Shown piece by piece: positions 1-5,866 of a stretch of DNA of 10,730 nucleotides. The translations under genes and the position numbers were made by a program. The DNA is from Bacteroidota bacterium (GTDB lineage: Bacteria; Bacteroidota; Bacteroidia; Bacteroidales; Bacteroidaceae). The stretch lies in contig JAFABG010000012.1 of the NCBI GenBank assembly GCA_023426145.1, positions 1-10,730 of the forward strand, written 5' to 3'. Every line of letters starts with the position of its first letter. Position 1 is the stretch's first letter. Under the pieces are notes generated by a model that did no database searches, was not told the DNA's origin, and saw only the letters and a list, made by a program, of their open reading frames with translations.

Positions 1-1148
1 GGAAAAAAGGGATTAAGTTGCTCTTTGACTTCATTGAAATTAGTCTTATTGAACAGATCTTGTAAAGGTGTTTTATCCGTCAGTGAGATGCTCAGAATTT
101 GTAAGACCTCATAGGTCGAACGGTTCAGCTGCATATCATGTTGGACGATAGCTACCAAGCAATAGGTGATGATAGCTATACTGATCTGTATTCGCACTGC
201 ATTCTCTGTGGTACCCCAGAACTTTTTTATCTTGAGGTGCTGTTTTAACCATTTGAAGAACAGTTCCACGAGCCATCTCTTCTTATAAAGATTGGCAATA
301 TCAAGTGCAGATATGTGTTTGGCATTCGTCAAGAAAGTAAATTCACGATCATTCTCTTCATCATAGAAGCAGATGACTCTGAATGATTCAGGATACTTCT
401 TTTCAGAGGTGTACCCAATCAGTTTCACTTCCGCATCCGAAAGGATATTCTTGGGCATTCTACGCTTCCATTTACAGAACTTGCACTTTAGATTTGACTT
501 CGCTCTGACTACAAAGAAAGAACCTGTAAGATGAATCCGATAAAGTTCCTTAAACGAGTCATATGCTCTGTCGAATATATAATAGGCATTTGGTTCATAA
601 TTAATTGTAGACATTGCAGTTGAATCATGTTTGGATGCTGTAGTTACTGTATAAAAGGCAGGGACCTGTGCTTCTATGTCATAAAGGACATGAGCTTTAA
701 CCCCAGCTTTTCTCTTCCGGAACTTCGCCCAAGGAAATGTAGCCAAACATAAAGGAATCGTGGTGGAATCAAAAGCATACTTTCTTCCTGGAATATCCAA
801 GATATTAGTAGCTCGTTTTTCACATGCTTCCTTCATCATGTAGAAAGCAAAGTCTTCGAAGATTCTGTAATCCCGATTCTGATTGGCTGACGCAAGCGTA
901 GTTTTGGCAATGGATTCACGACCAAGTCCCAAATGATAACGCTTTCCTTGATGAGCTTCCAAAGCTACAATCAAGTCGCGGAGACTTTCACGATTGCTGA
1001 GTTGACCGAATATCATTGCAAGTAACTGGTTCCAGCAAGTGAAATGTTTCACATAACGGTTGCCATCGTATTTACGTACGTAGTTATTAAACTGAGTTCT
1101 GTTCAAAAAAGTGGAAAGTTGAGAAAAAACGTATTTATCTTGATTCAT
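1..1148 (-). CDS. IS4-family transposase (DUF4372 N-terminus, DDE domain), C-terminus cut by window edge
   Basis: This is a DDE-type transposase that would catalyse cut-and-paste movement of its own element. Translation of the minus strand from ATG at 1148 is open for 382 codons to the window edge, with no frameshift or stop. The N-terminus (MNQDKYVFSQLSTFLNR...) resembles DUF4372, which is typical of Bacteroidales IS4 transposases. The catalytic triad is visible: D127 in FDSTT, D193 in FDRAYD, and E295 within the IS4 signature Y-x2-R-x3-E-x6-K (Y288, R291, E295, K302). Family members are about 380-400 residues long, so only a few C-terminal residues should be missing. The enzyme looks intact and potentially active. 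A promoter-like TATTTTTG lies just upstream. Confidence 0.93.
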   Translation of the reverse strand, partial: MNQDKYVFSQLSTFLNRTQFNNYVRKYDGNRYVKHFTCWNQLLAMIFGQLSNRESLRDLIVALEAHQGKRYHLGLGRESIAKTTLASANQNRDYRIFEDFAFYMMKEACEKRATNILDIPGRKYAFDSTTIPLCLATFPWAKFRKRKAGVKAHVLYDIEAQVPAFYTVTTASKHDSTAMSTINYEPNAYYIFDRAYDSFKELYRIHLTGSFFVVRAKSNLKCKFCKWKRRMPKNILSDAEVKLIGYTSEKKYPESFRVICFYDEENDREFTFLTNAKHISALDIANLYKKRWLVELFFKWLKQHLKIKKFWGTTENAVRIQISIAIITYCLVAIVQHDMQLNRSTYEVLQILSISLTDKTPLQDLFNKTNFNEVKEQLNPFF

Positions 1149-1169
1149 ATGCAGCCGTTATTACGACTG

Positions 1170-1203
1170 CAAAAATAGAATTTCAAATCCGTTTCATTTC
1201 AAA
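1170..1203 (-). promoter_or_regulatory. predicted Bacteroides-type promoter of the transposase
   Basis: Read on the minus strand, a perfect TAnnTTTG -7 box (TATTTTTG, 1170-1177) lies 22 nt downstream of a TTTG (1200-1203) that can serve as the -33 element. The spacing is slightly longer than the usual 19-21. The start codon at 1148 would follow a leader of about 15 nt, as is common in this group. Confidence 0.5.
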
Positions 1204-1270
1204 ACACCACTTAAACGACTATATTTCAATTATTTCAAAGAACTATTTACCCATTTTTACGGGACAGTAA

Positions 1271-1390
1271 TGTAATGAATTACTAAATGAGTGCCAAAAA
1301 CGCAACTTCTGCGGAATAAACATCGACTTAGAAGAATTAAATATTTCCAATAACGAATATCTTACTGCATTTATAAAAGAGCTATGCAAT
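1271..1390 (+). pseudogene. GH18 catalytic-motif remnant upstream of the first usable start codon
   Basis: The frame of the downstream gene stays open back to a TAA at 1268-1270 and encodes 40 residues that plainly belong to it. They include GINIDLEEL at 1313-1339, a version of the GH18 active-site motif DGxDxDxE with the catalytic Glu at codon 1331-1333. There is no ATG, GTG or TTG codon in this stretch, so it cannot be translated as the start of a protein without a start supplied from elsewhere. It is therefore the broken 5' edge left by the IS insertion. Everything before it (signal or membrane anchor and the first half of the GH18 barrel) is absent from this window. Confidence 0.8.
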
Positions 1391-4045
1391 GTGTTCCATA
1401 AACACAACTTATATGTCACGCAAGATATCATGTCCGATAATAGAGACTACAATTTAAAGGAACTTGCACAACATTTAGACTATCTTTTTCTAATGGCTTA
1501 CGATGAACACATGGTTCTGACGGAGCCAGGAGACATTAGTTCTCAACAATGGATCGCAAACATGGTTGATAAAATAACCACTGATGTCCCCCCAGAAAAA
1601 TTAGTTTTAGGCATCGCTGCCTACGGCTACGACTGGAATGCAAAAAGAGACAACAATCAAGCAATCAGCTACGAGCAAGCATTGGCAGAAGCAGAAGGAA
1701 ACAAAACTGATATTAATTTTAACCCTGAGACCTACAATCTTAATTTCGCTTACGAAGACGACTCTAATCAAATTCATCAAGTGTATTTTACTGATGCTGC
1801 AACACATTGGAATATCATGCGCTTCGGTACAGAATACGGATTAGCAGGATTTGGGCTATGGAGACTAGGCAGTGAAGACGAGCGACTTTGGAAATTTTAT
1901 AATCAGGACATGAGACAAACTCATCCCGAGCAATTTGATTTAGCCAGTTTAGAACAAATCTCAGGCATCAACAACGTGAACTATCTAGGAGAAGGTGAAG
2001 TTCTGTATGCTCTTTCATCCCCAAAATCTGGACACGTAACCTTATCAGTCGACAGCAACTCGCTTGTATCTTACGAAAGCTATCAAACGATACCTTCATC
2101 TTATGAACTGAGAAGATATGGAACTGCTGAAAAAAAAGAGATTGTATTGACGTTTGATGATGGTCCGGATAAAAAATGGACACCCCAAATATTACATATC
2201 CTAAAAGAAGAAAATGTGCCGGCTGCATTCTTCATGGTTGGTATACAAATGGAGCGGAATCTTCCTATTGTGAAACAAGTATATGAAGCGGGACATCTAA
2301 TAGGAAATCATACTTTTACACACCATAACATCATCGAGAACTCTCCTGAGCGCACAGCCATGGAGTTGAAACTCACTCGCATGCTCATTGAATGCATCAC
2401 TGGAAGAAGTACAATCCTCTTTAGAGCTCCTTATAATGCCGACAGTGACCCGACAGGAAAAGAAGAAATTGTGCCAATTGTACAAGCTAGTCATGAGAAC
2501 TATGTAAATGTTGGAGAATCCATCGACCCTAATGACTGGCAACCCGGAGTGACCAAACAACAAATAGTTAACCGCGTAATGGAGGGTCTAAAAAAAGATA
2601 ATGCACACATTATCTTATTACACGATGCGGGCGGAGACACCCGTGAGGCTACAGTCCACGCTTTACCAGTCATCATAGACAGCCTAAAAATGAAAGGCTA
2701 CAAATTTATTACGCTAGAACAATATTTAGGAAAAACGCGTAATGAACTCATGCCTTCTATTGCACAAGGTGAAGAGTATTATGCTATGGAAGCCAATTTG
2801 ATGACAGCCACATTTATATATAAAATAGGTGACTTCATCGCAGCACTATTCATTGCTTTCTTATTTATTGGTATGATACGGCTTATTTTCATGTGGACAC
2901 TAACGATACGAGAAAGATGCAAAATGAAACATATAGAATATCCGCCTGTCCCAATGAACAATGCTCCTGAGGTATCTATTATCGTGCCAGCCTACAATGA
3001 AGAAATTAATGTAGTTTCCTCATTGAAGAATCTTCTTCAACAAGATTATCCTAATTTCAAGATCATATTCGTTGACGATGGAAGCCGTGATGAAACTCTC
3101 AAGCGAGTAAAAGAAGCATTAGATGGCAACCCCAAAATACAGATATTGACGAAGCCTAATGGCGGTAAAGCATCCGCTTTAAATTTTGGAATCGCGCAGA
3201 GTACTGCCGAGTATGTGGTGTGCATTGATGCTGACACGAAGTTACTACGCAATGCAGTAAGTCTACTTATGCGACATTACCTAGCCGATAAAGATCAACA
3301 TCTCGGAGCTGTAGCAGGAAATGTTAAGGTTGGTAACACCATAAACATGCTCACTCGCTGGCAAGCTATAGAATACACCACGAGCCAGAACTTCGATCGA
3401 ATGGCGTATGCAGCAATCAATGCTATCACCGTTGTTCCTGGTGCCATAGGGGCTTTCCGCAAGTCTGCAATTGAGGCAGCAGGAGGTTTTACTACTGATA
3501 CTTTAGCGGAAGATTGTGATCTAACTATTCGTATACTAAAAGCTGGTTATGTCATTGATAATGAAAACGAAGCAATAGCTTTAACTGAAGCCCCTGAAAA
3601 ATTAAAGCAGTTTGTAAAACAGCGAACTCGCTGGTGCTTTGGTGTCATGCAAACTTTTTGGAAGCACAGACATGCGATGTTTGAAAAAAAATATAAAGGT
3701 TTAGGGATATGGGCATTACCCAATATGCTTGTATTTCAGTTTATCATTCCCACTTTTTCTCCTATCGCTGATGTTTTGATGCTTCTAGGGCTATTTTCTG
3801 GAAATGCAGGAAAAATACTTCTCTATTATCTTCTATTTCTTATAGTAGATGCTAGCGTCTCTATCGTAGCCTATCTATTTGAACGTGAAAAAATGTGGGT
3901 ATTGCTTTGGATTATTCCACAACGGTTTGCTTACCGCTGGATTATGTATTATGTCTTGTTTAAAAGCTACATTAAAGCGATTAAAGGAGAGCTGCAAAGT
4001 TGGGGGGTACTCAAGCGAACGGGTAATGTAGGAGATATTAAATAA
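1391..4045 (+). CDS. 5'-truncated GH18 glycosidase / polysaccharide deacetylase / GT2 glycosyltransferase fusion
   Basis: This is a one-polypeptide polysaccharide machine, numbered from the first possible start, GTG at 1391. Residues 1-200 are the second half of a GH18 barrel (FLMAYDEH substrate-binding motif, closing GLWRLGSED). Residues 250-450 are a NodB-type, metal-dependent deacetylase with all five motifs: TFDDGPD (254-260), HTFTH (307-311), RAPY (345-348), DPNDW (379-383) and LLHD (409-412). A membrane helix lies at about 482-502. A processive GT2 domain follows, with VDDGS (561-565), DAD (613-615), EDCD (707-710) and QRTRW (744-748), then several C-terminal membrane segments. It resembles PgaC/NodC/hyaluronan-synthase-type enzymes that polymerise GlcNAc from UDP-GlcNAc; the actual product is unknown. 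The IS at the left removed the start, the N-terminal anchor and half of GH18. No stop or frameshift occurs in the remaining 884 codons, which suggests a recent insertion. GTG 1391 lies inside the GH18 fold and is probably not a natural start, so treat the gene as broken unless an IS-derived transcript and an internal start rescue the deacetylase-GT2 part. Confidence 0.88.
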   Translation: MFHKHNLYVTQDIMSDNRDYNLKELAQHLDYLFLMAYDEHMVLTEPGDISSQQWIANMVDKITTDVPPEKLVLGIAAYGYDWNAKRDNNQAISYEQALAEAEGNKTDINFNPETYNLNFAYEDDSNQIHQVYFTDAATHWNIMRFGTEYGLAGFGLWRLGSEDERLWKFYNQDMRQTHPEQFDLASLEQISGINNVNYLGEGEVLYALSSPKSGHVTLSVDSNSLVSYESYQTIPSSYELRRYGTAEKKEIVLTFDDGPDKKWTPQILHILKEENVPAAFFMVGIQMERNLPIVKQVYEAGHLIGNHTFTHHNIIENSPERTAMELKLTRMLIECITGRSTILFRAPYNADSDPTGKEEIVPIVQASHENYVNVGESIDPNDWQPGVTKQQIVNRVMEGLKKDNAHIILLHDAGGDTREATVHALPVIIDSLKMKGYKFITLEQYLGKTRNELMPSIAQGEEYYAMEANLMTATFIYKIGDFIAALFIAFLFIGMIRLIFMWTLTIRERCKMKHIEYPPVPMNNAPEVSIIVPAYNEEINVVSSLKNLLQQDYPNFKIIFVDDGSRDETLKRVKEALDGNPKIQILTKPNGGKASALNFGIAQSTAEYVVCIDADTKLLRNAVSLLMRHYLADKDQHLGAVAGNVKVGNTINMLTRWQAIEYTTSQNFDRMAYAAINAITVVPGAIGAFRKSAIEAAGGFTTDTLAEDCDLTIRILKAGYVIDNENEAIALTEAPEKLKQFVKQRTRWCFGVMQTFWKHRHAMFEKKYKGLGIWALPNMLVFQFIIPTFSPIADVLMLLGLFSGNAGKILLYYLLFLIVDASVSIVAYLFEREKMWVLLWIIPQRFAYRWIMYYVLFKSYIKAIKGELQSWGVLKRTGNVGDIK

Positions 4046-4076
4046 TACAAATCGTTAGTGAAGAACGGATTGATCA

Positions 4077-4113
4077 AGAGGCTTAAAAGTATAAACTATA
4101 TTTTTAAGCCTCT
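4077..4113. terminator. perfect 12-bp hairpin between convergent genes
   Basis: The arms AGAGGCTTAAAA (4077-4088) and TTTTAAGCCTCT (4102-4113) are exact inverted repeats around a 13-nt AT-rich loop. The hairpin lies between the stop of the glycosyltransferase fusion (4045) and the stop of the convergent LysR gene (4125). A bidirectional terminator is the natural reading, although neither side has a clean T-run beyond the U-rich half of the stem itself. Confidence 0.65.
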
Positions 4114-4124
4114 CTAGAAAGGGT

Positions 4125-5021
4125 TCATAATTTCTTGCCATAATGTTCGGCAAATCTTGTAAATGTTTGAGACACGCCACCGTCATCTCCATGTAATTGA
4201 ACAAAACAAAAATCGCGAAGCATAGGCATATCTTTTATCTCAATAACGCGCAAAGTTCCGGCTAATAGTTCTTTATAAACTGAACGAAAGGAAACAATAC
4301 CCATACAATCAGCGTGTTCCAAAAAAAGTTTAATGCTCTCGGTGCTACCCAGATAAAGTTGTACATTGAGAGAAGAGAGCTTCATATTTCTATCTAATAA
4401 AGCACGTTCAAACACATCTAAGGTTCCAGACCCTCTTTCACGCAAGACCAAAGGTACATGAAGCAAATCTTCTGGAGTAATTTCATCTGAGATTTTAAGC
4501 TGAGTGTGCGTACGTACAACCGCTACAAGTTCATCATCCAAAAATCGGGTATATCTGAGATTAGGCAAACGAAAGATACCTTCCACCAATCCTAAGTCGA
4601 TTCGATGTTCTTGTAGAGCCGCTTCAACCTCTCTCGAGTTTCCATTAAAAAGAGATAAATTGACTTGAGGAAATTTTGCTATAAAATCGGCTAATAGTGG
4701 TGGCAATACATACTGAGAAATCGTCGTGCTAGCTCCTAGCCTTAATTCACCAGTACACTCATTATGCAATAAATGCATTTCATATTCTAATCGTTTATAA
4801 TCCTCTAGGATTCTTTCACTGTGTTTAAGTAGAAGTTCACCCGCAACGGTTAGTTTGATTTTATTTCCTTGACGTTCAAATAAACGGGTTTTATAAGTTG
4901 CCTCTAGCTCTTGAACATGCTTAGTTATGGCAGGCTGACTAACGAACAACTCCCGAGAAGCTTTCGTAAAACTAAGATTCTTTGCAACACTTAAGAAGAC
5001 CTTTAACCGAAAATCAGGCAT
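4125..5021 (-). CDS. LysR-type transcriptional regulator (CysL/YeiE-like)
   Basis: This is a DNA-binding regulator of 298 residues, the normal length for the family. Residues 1-60 form the winged helix-turn-helix, with the classic run SFTKASRELFVSQPAITKHVQELE. It is followed by a linker helix and a periplasmic-binding-protein-like effector domain from about residue 90 (LRLGASTTISQYVLPPLLADF...). The overall wording resembles the CysL/YeiE/CbbR-like branch, members of which control sulfite, sulfur or YeiH genes; this placement is from family knowledge and is not proven. It lies 36 nt downstream of the unknown-function gene ending at 5058 and is probably co-transcribed with it. A TAGGTTTA read on the minus strand at 5050-5057 could give it a promoter of its own. 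A short dyad TTATA-N5-TATAA at 5038-5052, with T-N11-A spacing, might be an autoregulatory site but is low complexity. A second candidate target is the dyad before the YeiH-family gene at 9382-9410. Confidence 0.93.
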   Translation of the reverse strand: MPDFRLKVFLSVAKNLSFTKASRELFVSQPAITKHVQELEATYKTRLFERQGNKIKLTVAGELLLKHSERILEDYKRLEYEMHLLHNECTGELRLGASTTISQYVLPPLLADFIAKFPQVNLSLFNGNSREVEAALQEHRIDLGLVEGIFRLPNLRYTRFLDDELVAVVRTHTQLKISDEITPEDLLHVPLVLRERGSGTLDVFERALLDRNMKLSSLNVQLYLGSTESIKLFLEHADCMGIVSFRSVYKELLAGTLRVIEIKDMPMLRDFCFVQLHGDDGGVSQTFTRFAEHYGKKL

Positions 5022-5057
5022 AAGCTTTTTGGGCTAATTATACATATTATAAACCTA

Positions 5058-5642
5058 CTACAACTCGTCTGCTTTTATACCTAAAGCCTGCATTAGAGGA
5101 AAACCTAACATTTCCCACTGGAAGTCTACTGCTCTTTCAGGCTCATTCATGCGGAACTGAACTACATCCTTATTTTTCACCTGACGTAAAACAGAAATCA
5201 CCTTCTCTCCATATTCTTCATTGAATGATATGATAATCATCTTCTTTACATCAGCAGAATCAGAGACAATCGTTAGCAAATCTAAAAACAAATCTTCTCT
5301 TGTCACCATACCCTCTGAAGGAACACTTGCAAAAGAACATTCACCAAAAGAACTTTTAAATGCAACTCCATTCAAATCCTTTTCCAAGTCAGAAGGATGA
5401 CAATGAACTAACTGGGTTGATTTTTCATCATAAATAAAAAGAAACTGTATATCATTAGCACCTTCACTAACTTTAGCATCAAGACAAAGATAAGTACTAA
5501 GCATTGTAATATCCACATCATTTAACGTCCGCCCCAACGCCTTTTCAAAGTATCTTTTTATATCTGTTAGTACATAATTCAAGAAAGCAGCATCTATTAA
5601 TACCACTATTTCGGATAATTTTATTTGATTTCTATCGCTCAT
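5058..5642 (-). CDS. conserved Bacteroidales protein of unknown function (DUF6621-like)
   Basis: This is a 194-residue soluble, acidic protein without signal peptide or membrane segments. I recognise it as the type of conserved Bacteroides protein annotated DUF6621 (LSEIVVLIDAAFLNYVLTDIKRYFE... near the start, FRMNEPE and LMQALGIKADEL near the end), but no function is known to me and the DUF number is from memory. The sequence alternates hydrophobic strands (VVLIDAAFL, IQFLFIYD, KKMIIISFN) with helices, which suggests an alpha/beta fold. The motif VVLIDAAFL near the N-terminus, with an Asp after a beta-strand, is a little like the opening of PIN/NYN-type domains. That resemblance is only suggestive, and the other acidic residues of such a site cannot be assigned here. 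The ATG at 5642 follows a good promoter at 5672-5702. The gene is divergent from clpB and lies upstream of the LysR gene. Confidence 0.8.
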   Translation of the reverse strand: MSDRNQIKLSEIVVLIDAAFLNYVLTDIKRYFEKALGRTLNDVDITMLSTYLCLDAKVSEGANDIQFLFIYDEKSTQLVHCHPSDLEKDLNGVAFKSSFGECSFASVPSEGMVTREDLFLDLLTIVSDSADVKKMIIISFNEEYGEKVISVLRQVKNKDVVQFRMNEPERAVDFQWEMLGFPLMQALGIKADEL

Positions 5643-5671
5643 ACTTAAAATTAAAATGTAGTTACGGTGGA

Positions 5672-5702
5672 TAAAGATACTACATTCATTTTATTTATCA
5701 AC
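5672..5702 (-). promoter_or_regulatory. predicted promoter of the 5642-5058 / LysR operon
   Basis: On the minus strand, GTTG (5699-5702) and TATCTTTA (5672-5679) are separated by exactly 19 nt. This is a close match to the Bacteroides TTTG-N19-TAnnTTTG promoter, with one mismatch in each box. Transcription would start near 5665, giving a leader of roughly 20-25 nt before the ATG at 5642. Confidence 0.6.
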
Positions 5703-5782
5703 GGCATTCATTAGCAAATTCGTCAGTAATTTTATGATTAAAAAGGTCACTTTGGCACTTAAAGTACTAAGAATCATGCTAT

Positions 5783-5815
5783 TTTGTCATTTTATTTAAA
5801 TTGGCAAATCTTTTG
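5783..5815 (+). promoter_or_regulatory. weak predicted clpB promoter with overlapping dyad
   Basis: TTTG at 5783-5786 is followed after 21 nt by ATCTTTTG (5808-5815). This keeps the TTTGC half of the -7 box but not its TA. An interrupted inverted repeat TTGGC (5801-5805) / GCCAA (5817-5821) straddles the -7 element. The predicted start near 5822 leaves a leader of about 45 nt before clpB. The match is only moderate. Confidence 0.4.
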
Positions 5816-5853
5816 CGCCAAAGAAGTTGTAATTTAGATTATAAAAGAAGAAA

Positions 5854-5857
5854 GGAG
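5854..5857 (+). promoter_or_regulatory. clpB ribosome-binding site (GGAG)
   Basis: GGAG within AAAGGAGAAA lies 9 nt before the ATG at 5867. This is an unusually good Shine-Dalgarno for this window. It selects ATG 5867 over the TTG at 5801, which is 22 codons upstream and lies inside the promoter, and over the ATG at 5862, which meets a stop after one codon. Confidence 0.75.
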
Positions 5858-5866
5858 AAACATGAT

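Larger units (their letters stand above)
1..1268 (-). mobile_element. IS4-family insertion sequence (right part; left end outside window)
   Basis: The element consists of a leftward transposase gene plus roughly 120 bases of non-coding DNA upstream of it. The right boundary is inferred. The interrupted host reading frame (GH18 remnant) begins no later than 1271, and the sequence just before it, GGGACAGT at 1261-1268, looks like an IS terminus (ACTGTCCC read inward). The left terminal inverted repeat and the target-site duplication cannot be checked because the left end is outside the window, so the boundary may be off by several bases. The insertion lies in a large polysaccharide-synthesis gene and removes its 5' end. 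Confidence 0.75.

Noticed and set aside
1243..1431. 62-codon minus-strand frame across the IS/host junction
   Set aside because: It spans the inferred IS boundary, overlaps the GH18 coding remnant antisense, and has no promoter or protein-like composition.
1638..3252. Several 60-88 codon frames on both strands inside the glycosyltransferase fusion
   Set aside because: They are shadow frames of a long gene with clear domain motifs; none has its own promoter or recognisable protein features.
5801..5866. TTG start giving ClpB 22 extra N-terminal residues
   Set aside because: The extra codons overlap the predicted promoter. ATG 5867 has a good GGAG at 9 nt and gives the typical MNFNNFT N-terminus and the 862-residue length.
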